NCBI RefSeq assembly: GCF_000187585.1
Contig: NZ_GL732463.1
Location: forward strand, 392,981-456,980
Length of the DNA: 64,000 bases
Direction: 5' to 3'
Origin: Streptococcus peroris ATCC 700780
GTDB lineage: Bacteria > Bacillota > Bacilli > Lactobacillales > Streptococcaceae
The position numbers and the translations under genes were made by a program. Positions 49,684-58,602 of this stretch are shown here, in pieces; within the stretch, counting starts at the first letter, position 1, and every line of letters starts with the position of its first letter. A model generated the notes under the pieces. It was not told the DNA's origin and did no database searches. It saw nothing but the letters and a program-made list of their open reading frames with translations.

Positions 49684-50727
49684 TTGGTTTCATTGAGTGT
49701 ATTTTTTCTCACCTATCCTTTTTATTTTCTGAGATTACTTGAGCGCTTACTATATCGTTTGCAAACTTCTTATTATAATTATTATGCACATTTTGAAAGT
49801 CACCTGCCCTACTATACGTATATCTTATCGACTTTCACGCTTTATGCCATGTGTGTTTACCTAGCAACAAAGCCTAAGAAATTACATGCAACTATGGTTT
49901 TAGTAGCTTTTATTACAGCTAACTTGATACATCTGGTGATAGGTACCAGAAATCCTTTTATTCTAAGTTTAATTTTTGCCTTTGTTTACTACTTTATACG
50001 AGAACAAACAGAGAAAGGTAAATGGATTGGTTTCAAAGAAAAAATAGCCATTTACATGGGAACACCTGTTCTCATGCTTGCGATGGGAGCACTAAACTAT
50101 GTTCGAGATAATGCAAAAGTATCACACAGTGGAGTTTTTGATTTATTATTAGATTTTATTTATAAACAAGGAACCAGTTTTGGAGTGTTAGCGAGAGGAT
50201 TCTTATATAACAGTAGTCTTCCTTATAGAGATTTTCGAAATTTCACTTTTGGACCGATTGTTGACTATTTTGCAAGAGGAAGTATTGGAATCATCTTCGG
50301 TGCCAAACCATTTGAGCATACAACAAATAGTATTGAATTAGCAATTGATAGCAATAGTTACGCCCACAATTTGTCTTATCTTGTTTTAAATAAAGAGTAT
50401 TTGAAAGGACATGGTATTGGAAGTAGTTATATCATGGAATTGTATACCGATTATGGTATGTTGGGACTATTTCTACTAAGTATCTTACTTGGTATGCTCT
50501 TTATAGCTATGTTACAAGTAGCTTATCGTTCGAGAACAATTTTATTTGCACTATCTTTGTTAATTTTGAATAATCTATTCTTTATGCCAAGAAGTAGTTT
50601 CTCAGAAAGTTTCTTTAATCTTTTTACAATGCAGTTCTGGGGAATTGTTCTTATTATCATTTTCGTAGCAAAAATGCTTACAAAAGAAAATCATCACTTA
50701 ATCAAAAAAGGGGAAATACATGTTTGA
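49684..50727 (+). CDS. C-terminal fragment of the frameshifted repeat-unit polymerase (TarP/Wzy-like)
   Basis: 347 residues from a TTG with no ribosome site, so independent translation is doubtful. It has about eight more hydrophobic helices, with 'VIGTRNPFILSLIFAF' and a large outer loop containing 'HGIGSSYIMELYTDYGMLGLF'. The G-x-G-S-S-Y-x-x-E-x-Y-x-D-Y-G pattern is typical of oligosaccharide repeat-unit polymerases (EpsG/Wzy type). Together with the upstream fragment it resembles a polymerase that joins lipid-linked teichoic-acid or polysaccharide repeats outside the membrane. Its end overlaps the next gene by 8 nt. Confidence 0.7.
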   Translation: MVSLSVFFLTYPFYFLRLLERLLYRLQTSYYNYYAHFESHLPYYTYILSTFTLYAMCVYLATKPKKLHATMVLVAFITANLIHLVIGTRNPFILSLIFAFVYYFIREQTEKGKWIGFKEKIAIYMGTPVLMLAMGALNYVRDNAKVSHSGVFDLLLDFIYKQGTSFGVLARGFLYNSSLPYRDFRNFTFGPIVDYFARGSIGIIFGAKPFEHTTNSIELAIDSNSYAHNLSYLVLNKEYLKGHGIGSSYIMELYTDYGMLGLFLLSILLGMLFIAMLQVAYRSRTILFALSLLILNNLFFMPRSSFSESFFNLFTMQFWGIVLIIIFVAKMLTKENHHLIKKGEIHV

Positions 50728-51757
50728 ACATTATTCTGTAGCTGATTTGTTCGCAAATCTTTATAAAAAACGTAAAGTGAATTTGCTAGCTTTACTAGCT
50801 TTATTTGCACTCATAGCTGTACCATATACATTGAAGGCAGTTAAAAGTAAAAATACAATAAAAGATTCTACAAATTATTCGACTTACATTACATATAAAA
50901 TTACTGCTCCAGAAGAATCATCGAAAACCATTGTGAGTCATCAAATTGGAGGTTATAGTGATTTTTATGCAAAATTAATTGATGGTAATTTGAATGGTGC
51001 TTTTCTTTTTAATGATGTTGATTCAGAAAAAATGAAGGAAATGGCCAAAGATTTAGATACTACTGAAACAGCATTAAAGAATTCTTCAAGTGACTATTGG
51101 ACAAAAAAATTAATGATAAACCCATTAATTGATAATGCTGGTGTAAGTGTTAAAATCTTAACATCAAGTAAAGAAGTAAATGAGTATCTTGAAAGCAAAT
51201 TTGATTCACTGATTGATAAATTCAAGTCTACTTATACTGGTGTTAAAGTTGAAAAGCTTGAAACAATTAATTCAAAAGAGTTGGCTCCGAATGGAGAAGT
51301 TGCTTTAGGGTTTAATTTGAAAAATCTAATTTTGCGCCTAGTGATTATTGGTATTCTATGTGTCATCATCGTGATTTTGGTAAATGTTCTAGTATACCTT
51401 TTCAATCCGACAATTAATCGTGCAGGTGATTTTTCTGCTTATCAAATAGACTTTGTTTCAACTGTTACAACTGTTGAAAATCTTTCTGAACTCTTGAGTT
51501 ACAAGTGCCAAGGTCAACCGTTAGCAATTGTAAGTTCAAATAATCGTATTTTGAGTAAATTGCAGGCAGAATATAAATTGAATCTTGAGGGTGTTCATTT
51601 TGTTAACCTACAAAATGTCAAAGATCTTCTGGCAATTGAGAATGTATTGTTCGTGGAAGAATATGGTGTTACTCGTTATAAGAAATTTGAAGAAAGTATG
51701 CAAGAAGTGAGAAATATGAATCGTTCCGTTTTAGGTGTTATCGCTTTTGCACTCTAA
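50720..51757 (+). CDS. Co-polymerase-like membrane protein with a P-loop-less kinase-like tail
   Basis: A 345-residue protein with two membrane helices, at about residues 20-38 and 203-231, enclosing an external domain of about 165 residues. This is the topology of Wzz/CpsC chain-length regulators. After the second helix is a cytosolic region of about 110 residues. It contains 'GQPLAIVSSNNRILSKL' where BY-kinases such as CpsD have their Walker A region, but no G-x-x-x-x-G-K-S/T is present. It ends in 'VLFVEEYGVTRYKKFEESM' plus 'VLGVIAF', like the last beta-alpha-beta unit of those kinases. I infer a Wzz-type protein fused to a degenerate kinase domain; function is unproven. It overlaps the polymerase end by 8 nt. 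Confidence 0.6.
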   Translation: MFEHYSVADLFANLYKKRKVNLLALLALFALIAVPYTLKAVKSKNTIKDSTNYSTYITYKITAPEESSKTIVSHQIGGYSDFYAKLIDGNLNGAFLFNDVDSEKMKEMAKDLDTTETALKNSSSDYWTKKLMINPLIDNAGVSVKILTSSKEVNEYLESKFDSLIDKFKSTYTGVKVEKLETINSKELAPNGEVALGFNLKNLILRLVIIGILCVIIVILVNVLVYLFNPTINRAGDFSAYQIDFVSTVTTVENLSELLSYKCQGQPLAIVSSNNRILSKLQAEYKLNLEGVHFVNLQNVKDLLAIENVLFVEEYGVTRYKKFEESMQEVRNMNRSVLGVIAFAL

Positions 51758-51787
51758 TTCCTACCGTTTTTAGGGAAAAATCGAAAA

Positions 51788-51825
51788 TACATCAAAAGAG
51801 GACTGAAAAGTCCTCTTTTGATGTA
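51788..51825. terminator. Perfect 17-bp hairpin with GAAA loop, probable bidirectional terminator
   Basis: TACATCAAAAGAGGACT (51788-51804), loop GAAA, and its exact complement to 51825. The inner AAAAGAGGACT/AGTCCTCTTTT part resembles an intrinsic terminator; there is no separate T-tract after the full stem. Confidence 0.65.
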
Positions 51826-51914
51826 CGGAGAATCTTTAGGTAAGAAATAGAATTCTTAGCCAAAAAGGCTTTTTAATAAACTTTATGATATAATAAATCA
51901 ATGAGGTAAATTGA

Positions 51915-53411
51915 ATGAAAAGTATTAAGTTAAATGCCCTGGCTTATATGGGTATTCGTGTTTTGAACATAATTTTCCCAATTTTAACAGGTACTTATGT
52001 TGCACGAGTTCTAGACCGTACAGATTATGGTTATTTCAACTCAGTTGATACCATCTTATCTTTCTTCTTACCCTTCGCAACCTATGGTGTTTATAATTAT
52101 GGTCTTCGTGCAATTAGTAATGTAAAAGATAATAAGAAGGATTTAAATAAAGTCTTTTCAAGTCTTTTTTATTTGTGTGTAGTTTGTACGATTTTGACGA
52201 CTATCGTTTATCTTTTATCCTATTCATTTTTCTTTACTAATAATCCAGTTCTCAAAAAAATCTTTTTGGTAATGGGAGTTCAACTTATTGCTCAAATTTT
52301 CTCAATAGAATGGGTTAACGAAGCACTTGAAAATTATAGTTTTTTATTTTATAAAACAGCTTTTATTCGTATACTCATGCTTGTGTCTATATTTGTATTT
52401 GTAAAAAATGAGCATGATATTGTGGTGTATACACTGATTATGAGTCTTTCAACTCTAATCAATTATCTCATTAGTTATTTTTGGATTAAAAGAGATATCC
52501 AGTTTGTAAAGGTTTCTTTGAAAGAATTTAAGCCTCTATTCCTTCCTTTAACGGCTATGTTAATCTTTGCAAACGCCAATATGTTATTTACTTTTCTGGA
52601 TCGTTTGTTTCTAGTAAAAACTGGAGTTGATGTAAATGTCAGTTATTATACGATGGCACAACGTATTGTAACGGTTATCGCAGGTGTTGTTACAGGCGCT
52701 ATTGGAGTCAGTGTACCTCGTTTGAGCTACTACCTAGGAATCGGAAAAAAAGAGGAATATGTCAATTTAGTTAATCGAGGGAGCCGTATATTTAACTTTT
52801 TTATCATCCCTTTGAGTTTTGGCTTGATGGTTTTAGGCCCTGATGCAATACTTCTTTACGGTAGTGAAAAATACATTGGTGGTGGAATCTTAACATCCCT
52901 CTTTGCCTTCCGTACTATTATTCTTGCCCTAGATACTATTTTAGGATCTCAGATTCTTTTTACAAATGGATTTGAAAAGAGAATTACAGTTTATACCATA
53001 TTTGCGGGTGGATTAAACTTAGTTCTCGATAGTCTTCTCTATTTTAATAATATTATTACACCTGAATATTATCTAATTACGACGATGCTATCGGAAAGTT
53101 TTCTACTGATGCTTTACATTATCTTTATTCATAAGACTAAACTTATAAGCCTAGGACATATTTTTAAATATACTATACGTTATTCTCTTTTCGCATTTAC
53201 ATTTGTTCCGATCTACTTTTTAGTTAATCTTGTTTATCCGGTCAAAATGGTTATCAACATACCTTTCTTAATCAATATGTTGATCATCATGGTCTTATCA
53301 GCAATTAGTTATATTGGTTTACTGGTTTGGACCAAAGACAGTATCTTTTATGAATTATTAGGGCATGTTATTTCGCTTAAAGGACGTATAAGAAAATCTA
53401 AGGAGAATTAG
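51915..53411 (+). CDS. Oligosaccharide flippase (Wzx/MOP family)
   Basis: A 498-residue polytopic protein with about 14 hydrophobic helices of the polysaccharide-transport/MOP family. The N-terminus 'YMGIRVLNIIFPILTGTYVARVLDRTDYGYFNSVDTILSFFLPFATYGVYNYGLRAIS' is characteristic. It would flip an undecaprenyl-linked oligosaccharide to the outer face. It begins a second transcription unit after the hairpin, with its own TGATATAAT -10 about 20-30 nt upstream. The ribosome site is weak (GAGGTAAATTGA). Two licD genes follow without any gap, so the flipped unit may be phosphocholine-decorated (inference). Confidence 0.88.
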   Translation: MKSIKLNALAYMGIRVLNIIFPILTGTYVARVLDRTDYGYFNSVDTILSFFLPFATYGVYNYGLRAISNVKDNKKDLNKVFSSLFYLCVVCTILTTIVYLLSYSFFFTNNPVLKKIFLVMGVQLIAQIFSIEWVNEALENYSFLFYKTAFIRILMLVSIFVFVKNEHDIVVYTLIMSLSTLINYLISYFWIKRDIQFVKVSLKEFKPLFLPLTAMLIFANANMLFTFLDRLFLVKTGVDVNVSYYTMAQRIVTVIAGVVTGAIGVSVPRLSYYLGIGKKEEYVNLVNRGSRIFNFFIIPLSFGLMVLGPDAILLYGSEKYIGGGILTSLFAFRTIILALDTILGSQILFTNGFEKRITVYTIFAGGLNLVLDSLLYFNNIITPEYYLITTMLSESFLLMLYIIFIHKTKLISLGHIFKYTIRYSLFAFTFVPIYFLVNLVYPVKMVINIPFLINMLIIMVLSAISYIGLLVWTKDSIFYELLGHVISLKGRIRKSKEN

Positions 53412-54215
53412 ATGAGAAGATTGAGTATTGAAGAAGCTAAGCAACTTGAACTTGATATTTTAGCCTATATAGATTCGTTTTGTAAGAAGCATGCTATTGA
53501 TTATTTTATCAATTATGGTACTTTGATTGGGGCGATTCGTCACAAAGGTTTTATTCCCTGGGATGATGATATTGATCTCTCGATGACCCGTGAAAACTAC
53601 GAACGTTTTATCCAGTTATTTCAGCAAGAACAGTCTAAATATAAAATTTTATCTCTAGAAACTGATGAACGATACTATAATAATTTTATCAAGGTTATAG
53701 ATTCGACAACGAAAATAGTGGACACGCGAAATACAAAAACCTATGATTCTGGAATCTTTATTGATATTTTTCCAATGGATTCATTCAACGATCCTAAAGT
53801 TATCGATGTTTGCTATAAGTTGGAAAGCTTTAAGTTATTGTCCTTCAGTAAGCACAAGAATATCGTTTATGGAGATAGCAAGCTAAAAGACTTGATTCGT
53901 ACATTCTTCTGGTTTATGCTTCGTCCAGTTTCTCCAATCTTCTTTGCGAATCAAATTGAAAAGCAAATTCAAAAGTATGGGGTAAAAGATGGGAAATATA
54001 TCGCTTTTATTCCTTCCAAGTTTAAGGAGAAAGAAGTTTTTACCAAAAAAGTGTTTGAAGATTTGATTGAAGTTCCTTTTGAACATCTGTTGCTTCCAGC
54101 ACCAAAACAATATGATTCTATTTTGAAACAGTATTATGGTGATTATATGATTCTACCACCTAAAGAAAAACAGTTTTATAGTCACGAATTTGAAGCCTAT
54201 AAATTGGAGGATTAA
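53412..54215 (+). CDS. LicD family phosphotransferase, first of a tandem pair
   Basis: A 267-residue LicD protein with 'YGTLIGAIRHKGFIPWDDDIDLSMTRENYERF', including the D-D-D-x-D metal motif, and the C-terminal 'YYGDYMILPPKEKQ' block shared by the family. It starts on the base after the flippase stop, with AAGGAG upstream inside the flippase gene. It is similar to, but clearly distinct from, the next gene and the licD at 46.3 kb, so the pair looks like an old duplication with specialisation (inference). Expected donor is CDP-choline. Confidence 0.85.
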   Translation: MRRLSIEEAKQLELDILAYIDSFCKKHAIDYFINYGTLIGAIRHKGFIPWDDDIDLSMTRENYERFIQLFQQEQSKYKILSLETDERYYNNFIKVIDSTTKIVDTRNTKTYDSGIFIDIFPMDSFNDPKVIDVCYKLESFKLLSFSKHKNIVYGDSKLKDLIRTFFWFMLRPVSPIFFANQIEKQIQKYGVKDGKYIAFIPSKFKEKEVFTKKVFEDLIEVPFEHLLLPAPKQYDSILKQYYGDYMILPPKEKQFYSHEFEAYKLED

Positions 54216-55022
54216 ATGCAGTACTTAGAAAAAAATGAAATTAAAGAAATTCAACTAGGTATTTTGGACTATGTTGATGACATTTGTAAAAAACATAATA
54301 TTTCTTATTTCCTCAGTTATGGAACTATGCTGGGAGCTGTTCGCCATAAGGGAATGATTCCTTGGGATGATGATATCGATATTTCACTGTATAGAGAAGA
54401 CTATGAACGTTTATTAAAAGCGATTGAGGAGGATCAACATCCTAAATATCGTGTTCTTTCCTACGATACTTCTTCATGGTACTTCAATAATTTTGCAGCT
54501 ATTCTAGATACATCAACTGTTATTGAAGATCATGTAAAGCATAAGCGTTATGATACTAGCTTGTTTATTGATGTCTTTCCTATCGATCAATTTTCAGATT
54601 TGAGTATTATTGACAAGAGTTATAAATATATTGCCTTGCGCCAGCTTGCATATATTAAAAAAGAGCGTGCTGTTCATGGAGATAGCAAATTAAAAGACTT
54701 TCTCCGTTTGTGTACTTGGTATCCTCTCAGACTTGTTAATCCGAGATATTTCTATAAGAAAATAGATCGATTAGTAAAAAATAGTGCGACAAAAAATCCT
54801 GATTATGAGGGAGCTGTTGGAGTTGGGAAAGAAAAAATGAAAGAAGTCTTTCCAGCAGGAACTCTTAAAGAACTGATTTTAATAGAATTCGAAGGAAGAA
54901 TGTTGCCAATTCCTAAAAACTATGATGCCTTTTTAACACAGATGTATGGGGATTATATGACTCCACCATCAAAAGAAATGCAGGAATGGTATAGCCATAG
55001 TATAAAAGCTTATCGAAAATAG
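54216..55022 (+). CDS. LicD family phosphotransferase, second of a tandem pair
   Basis: A 268-residue LicD protein with 'YGTMLGAVRHKGMIPWDDDIDISLYREDYERL' and the C-terminal 'MYGDYMTPPSKEMQEWYSHS' block. It starts on the base after the preceding stop with TTGGAGGAT upstream. It shares the HGDSKLKD segment (here 'VHGDSKLKDFLR') with its neighbour ('VYGDSKLKDLIR'), supporting tandem duplication. No strong terminator was seen before mecA. Pneumococcal lic loci carry a comparable licD1-licD2 pair that puts phosphocholine on two sugars of each repeat. Confidence 0.85.
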   Translation: MQYLEKNEIKEIQLGILDYVDDICKKHNISYFLSYGTMLGAVRHKGMIPWDDDIDISLYREDYERLLKAIEEDQHPKYRVLSYDTSSWYFNNFAAILDTSTVIEDHVKHKRYDTSLFIDVFPIDQFSDLSIIDKSYKYIALRQLAYIKKERAVHGDSKLKDFLRLCTWYPLRLVNPRYFYKKIDRLVKNSATKNPDYEGAVGVGKEKMKEVFPAGTLKELILIEFEGRMLPIPKNYDAFLTQMYGDYMTPPSKEMQEWYSHSIKAYRK

Positions 55023-55169
55023 ATATTTTTGTAGAAAAAATAGAATATATCATATGCTCGCTTGATTTATCAAGCGGGCATATTTAGAAGCAATTTCCAC
55101 GCCATTCTTTTGATAAAATCTGTTAAATCTTGTATAATAGATAGAACTGAAAGTATGAGGTTACGAACT

Positions 55170-55907
55170 ATGAAAATGAAACAAATCAGTGATACCACAT
55201 TAAAAATCACTATGTCTTTAGAAGATTTGATGGATCGTGGAATGGAAATCGCAGACTTTCTCGTTCCACAGGAAAAAACAGAAGAGTTTTTCTATGCGAT
55301 TTTGGATGAGCTAGAGATGCCAGATAGCTTCTTGGATACAGGCATGCTTAGTTTCCGAGTGACACCTAAACCTGACAAAGTTGATGTCTTTGTAACTAAG
55401 TCTAAGATTGATCAGAACTTGGATTTTGAGGATTTGGCAGACCTTCCTGATATGGATGAATTGGCAAAAATGTCGCCAGATGAATTTTTGAAAACTTTGG
55501 AGAAGACTATGGCAGAGAAAACCAAGGATGATATTGAAGCTATTCAATCATTAGAGCAGGTCGAAAAAGAAGAGGAGGAAGCGACTGACGAGACTCCTGA
55601 TGTAGAAGAAGAAAAAAGAGAACCATACATCTACTATATTTTACGCTTTGATAACTTGGCTAGTTTAGTATCTTTTGCAAAAACAGTTGATTACCAAATG
55701 GAGACTTCAGAACTTTACAAAATGAATGATCAGTATTATCTTACAGTTTTGGTTGATGTAGAAGAACAACCAAGGCTTTATCCAGCTTGGTTGTTAGCTC
55801 GCATGCGTGAATTCGCTGATGATAGTGATATCAGCCGTTCAGTTCTTCAAGAATATGGTCAGATTATTATCAATCACGATGCTGTTCATGGCCTTCAAAA
55901 AGTATAA
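55170..55907 (+). CDS. mecA: Adaptor protein MecA
   Basis: A 245-residue adaptor delivering substrates (in streptococci the competence factor ComX) to ClpC or ClpE with ClpP. The N-terminal substrate-binding domain begins 'MKQISDTTLKITMSLEDLMDRGMEIADFLVP'. A Glu-rich linker (about residues 135-158) precedes the C-terminal Clp-binding domain ending 'ADDSDISRSVLQEYGQIIINHDA'. The start at 55170 (MKMKQISD) is set by GAGGTTACGAACT and family length, although the frame is open for another 36 codons. A TGTATAATA promoter lies about 35-40 nt upstream. Confidence 0.93.
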   Translation: MKMKQISDTTLKITMSLEDLMDRGMEIADFLVPQEKTEEFFYAILDELEMPDSFLDTGMLSFRVTPKPDKVDVFVTKSKIDQNLDFEDLADLPDMDELAKMSPDEFLKTLEKTMAEKTKDDIEAIQSLEQVEKEEEEATDETPDVEEEKREPYIYYILRFDNLASLVSFAKTVDYQMETSELYKMNDQYYLTVLVDVEEQPRLYPAWLLARMREFADDSDISRSVLQEYGQIIINHDAVHGLQKV

Positions 55908-55923
55908 ATTTGTATATAAATGA

Positions 55924-55952
55924 GACAGAGATGAAAATTCTCTGTCTTTTTT
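55924..55952 (+). terminator. Intrinsic terminator after mecA
   Basis: GACAGAGA pairs with TCTCTGTC, followed by T6. Confidence 0.85.
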
Positions 55953-56055
55953 GATTTAAAAAATTATAGAATAGTTATTGGAAGTAGGACCATGTTACTA
56001 GCTTGCTAAAATGGCGAAAAAACGATATCATAGAAATGAGTAAGCGAGGTAAAGT

Positions 56056-56619
56056 ATGGACCAAGAACATTTACAAAAAGAAGTAGAAGAAATCCTAGAA
56101 GATGTATTAGCAAAAGCTTCTCTCCATGAGGGAGCTCTCTTTGTTTTGGGCTTATCTTCAAGTGAGGTGATTGGAGGACATATTGGGAAAGCTTCCAGTC
56201 AAGAAATTGGAGAATTTATTGTTCAAAAAATCTTAGAAATCTTATCAGAGAGAGGGATCCATCTAGCGGTTCAGGGATGTGAGCATGTCAACAGAGCATT
56301 AGTAGTAGAACGAGAGGTTGCAATCAAATACAATCTTGAAATTGTGAGTGTTTTACCGACCCTGCATGCTGGAGGTTCTGGTCAATTGGCTGCTTTTCGC
56401 TATATGAAAGATCCAGTAGAGGTTGAATTTATCAAAGCTGATGCAGGCCTAGATATTGGGGATACAGCCATTGGCATGCATATCAAGCATGTTCAAGTAC
56501 CTATTCGTCCAGTTTTGAAGTCAATCGGTCATGCCCATGTAACTGCTCTCGCTAGTCGTCCAAAACTCATCGGAGGGGCGCGTGCACAATATCCTCAAGA
56601 TTCTATCAGAAAAATATAG
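56056..56619 (+). CDS. TIGR01440/UPF0340 family protein
   Basis: A 187-residue conserved protein of the UPF0340 (DUF436) family. Recognisable sequence includes '[28 protein letters not shown]', '[16 protein letters not shown]' with a conserved Cys-Glu-His, and '[24 protein letters not shown]'. The family has a structure but no firmly established activity that I know of. GCGAGGTAAAGT precedes the ATG. Monocistronic with a weak terminator hairpin after it. Confidence 0.85.
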   Translation: MDQEHLQKEVEEILEDVLAKASLHEGALFVLGLSSSEVIGGHIGKASSQEIGEFIVQKILEILSERGIHLAVQGCEHVNRALVVEREVAIKYNLEIVSVLPTLHAGGSGQLAAFRYMKDPVEVEFIKADAGLDIGDTAIGMHIKHVQVPIRPVLKSIGHAHVTALASRPKLIGGARAQYPQDSIRKI

Positions 56620-56631
56620 ATAAAAAGTTGA

Positions 56632-56662
56632 AAGCTCTCATCTGCTAAGTAGGTGGGAGTTT
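56632..56662 (+). terminator. Possible terminator after the TIGR01440 gene
   Basis: AAAGCTCTCAtCT pairs imperfectly with AGgTGGGAGTTTT. Confidence 0.5.
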
Positions 56663-56782
56663 TGTGTTATCATGAAGCTTCATAATTTTACAAACAGATT
56701 TTAAGTATTTTTAGTAGGGAAGGTATATAATAGTGTTGTAAACGCCTACATATTCATATAATGAATGAGAAAGGAAATGAAG

Positions 56783-57343
56783 ATGAAAAAATGGCAAGCA
56801 TCTATATTAGTCTGCGCTAGCTTAGTCTGTCTATCAGCTTGTAAAAATCAGATATCAAGCCAATCTGATAAACAAAATGGAGATAGAAGTACGCAAATTA
56901 GCTCTCAAACTGCAAAAAAGGGAGAAGAAGTTGCAGACTTTGAACTTTTGGGAATTGATGGGAAAACGTATCATTTATCTGATTACAAGGGTAAAAAGGT
57001 TTATCTAAAATTTTGGGCTTCATGGTGCTCTATTTGTCTAGCCAGTCTTCCTGATACAGATGAACTTGCAAAAGAAGCTGACAGTGACTATGTTGTTTTA
57101 ACAGTCGTTTCACCAGGACAAAAAGGCGAGCAGTCAGAAGAAGCCTTCAAGAAATGGTATCAAGGCTTGGACTATAAAAATCTTCCTGTCATTCTAGAAC
57201 CTTCGGGTAAACTTTTGGAAAGTTACGGAGTTCGTTCTTATCCGACTCAGGCCTTTATCGATAAAGAAGGGAAGTTGGTTCAGACCCAGCCAGGCTTTAT
57301 GGACAAGGAAACTATTTTACAGATCTTAAAGAGTATAGATTAG
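56783..57343 (+). CDS. Surface thioredoxin-family lipoprotein (Etrx-like)
   Basis: A 186-residue lipoprotein. The signal peptide ends in the lipobox LSAC (C20), and the mature part is a TlpA/thioredoxin fold with active-site W-C-S-I-C (C82, C85) in 'LKFWASWCSICLASLPD' and the cis-proline region 'GVRSYPTQAFID'. In pneumococci such Etrx lipoproteins reduce surface methionine sulfoxide reductases. The next gene here is msrAB, so this pair fits that system. The start at 56783 has AAAGGA 8 nt upstream; earlier in-frame ATGs overlap that site. No CcdA-type membrane electron donor is adjacent, unlike in pneumococcus as I recall it. Confidence 0.88.
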   Translation: MKKWQASILVCASLVCLSACKNQISSQSDKQNGDRSTQISSQTAKKGEEVADFELLGIDGKTYHLSDYKGKKVYLKFWASWCSICLASLPDTDELAKEADSDYVVLTVVSPGQKGEQSEEAFKKWYQGLDYKNLPVILEPSGKLLESYGVRSYPTQAFIDKEGKLVQTQPGFMDKETILQILKSID

Positions 57344-57352
57344 AGGCTCAGC

Positions 57353-58468
57353 ATGAATGATAAATTAAAAACAATTGTATTCATAGGAATCATCATTTGC
57401 ATTATTATCGGAATTTTATTTCTTTTGGGAAAAAGAAATGCTAGCTACACAGATACCGCTCAAATCAAGAAGGCAGCAGTTAGTCAGGGTCAAAAAGCTA
57501 AGAAAAAAGCTGAACCAAGTAAAGATGCTGACTTACATGATATCTATCTAGCAGGAGGCTGTTTCTGGGGGGTGGAAGAGTACTTTTCTCGAGTAGCTGG
57601 TGTGACAGATGCGGTCTCTGGCTATGCAAATGGGAGAGGAGAAACAACCAAGTATGAGCTGATTGGACAAACTGGTCATGCTGAGACCGTTCATGTGACC
57701 TATGATGCCAATCAAATCTCTCTAAAAGATATTTTGCTCCATTATTTCCGCATTATCAATCCAATTAGTAAGAATAAGCAGGGAAATGATGTAGGGTCCC
57801 AGTATCGGACAGGAGTCTACTATACAGATGAGAAAGATTTAGAAGTTATCAATCAAGTTTTTGACCAAGTTGCTAAAAATTATGATCAACCTCTAGCGGT
57901 TGAAAAGGAAGCTTTAACTAATTTTATCGTGGCTGAGGACTACCACCAGGATTATCTCAAGAAGAATCCTAACGGCTATTGCCATATCAATGTCAATCAA
58001 GCAGCCTATCCGGTTATTGATGCAAGTAAATATCCAAAACCGAGTGATGATGAATTGAAGAAACTCCTCTCTCCTGAGGAGTATGCAGTGACTCAAAATA
58101 GTCAAACAGAACGCGCCTTTTCAAATCGTTACTGGGATAAATTTGAAGCTGGTCTTTATGTGGATGTGGCAACTGGTGAACCTCTCTTTTCTTCGAAGGA
58201 TAAATTTGAGTCGGGTTGTGGTTGGCCAAGCTTTACCCAGCCTATCAGTCCAGACGTTGCGACTTACATGGAAGATAAGTCTTTCAATATGGACAGAATA
58301 GAAGTCAGAAGCCGAACGGGGAATTCTCACCTAGGTCATGTCTTTACAGACGGACCTCAGGACAAGGGAGGCCTTCGCTATTGTATCAACAGTCTGTCTA
58401 TCCGTTTTATTCCAAAGGATCAAATGGAAGAAAAAGGTTACGGTTATTTGTTGGATTATGTTGAGTGA
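57353..58468 (+). CDS. msrAB: Membrane-anchored peptide methionine sulfoxide reductase MsrA-MsrB fusion
   Basis: A 371-residue fusion with an N-terminal membrane anchor (about residues 7-26). The MsrA domain has the catalytic C70 in '[13 protein letters not shown]'. The MsrB domain carries 'SGCGWPSF', '[17 protein letters not shown]' and the catalytic C344 in '[15 protein letters not shown]'. It repairs both stereoisomers of oxidised methionine in extracytoplasmic proteins. It lies 9 nt after the thioredoxin lipoprotein gene, its probable electron donor. A strong terminator follows. Confidence 0.93.
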   Translation: MNDKLKTIVFIGIIICIIIGILFLLGKRNASYTDTAQIKKAAVSQGQKAKKKAEPSKDADLHDIYLAGGCFWGVEEYFSRVAGVTDAVSGYANGRGETTKYELIGQTGHAETVHVTYDANQISLKDILLHYFRIINPISKNKQGNDVGSQYRTGVYYTDEKDLEVINQVFDQVAKNYDQPLAVEKEALTNFIVAEDYHQDYLKKNPNGYCHINVNQAAYPVIDASKYPKPSDDELKKLLSPEEYAVTQNSQTERAFSNRYWDKFEAGLYVDVATGEPLFSSKDKFESGCGWPSFTQPISPDVATYMEDKSFNMDRIEVRSRTGNSHLGHVFTDGPQDKGGLRYCINSLSIRFIPKDQMEEKGYGYLLDYVE

Positions 58469-58489
58469 ATTCCGCCCATCATATCAGTA

Positions 58490-58523
58490 AAAAGCTAGAA
58501 CTCCTATAAGGATTCTAGCTTTT
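58490..58523 (+). terminator. Intrinsic terminator after msrAB
   Basis: AAAAGCTAGAA pairs with TTCTAGCTTTT, with inner TCC/GGA pairs. Confidence 0.85.
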
Positions 58524-58602
58524 ATGGTATACTTAGGGTGTACAGATAAAATTAGTGATTGATATCAAAGGTATAGATGAATGAACAATAGAGGAGACAG
58601 AG

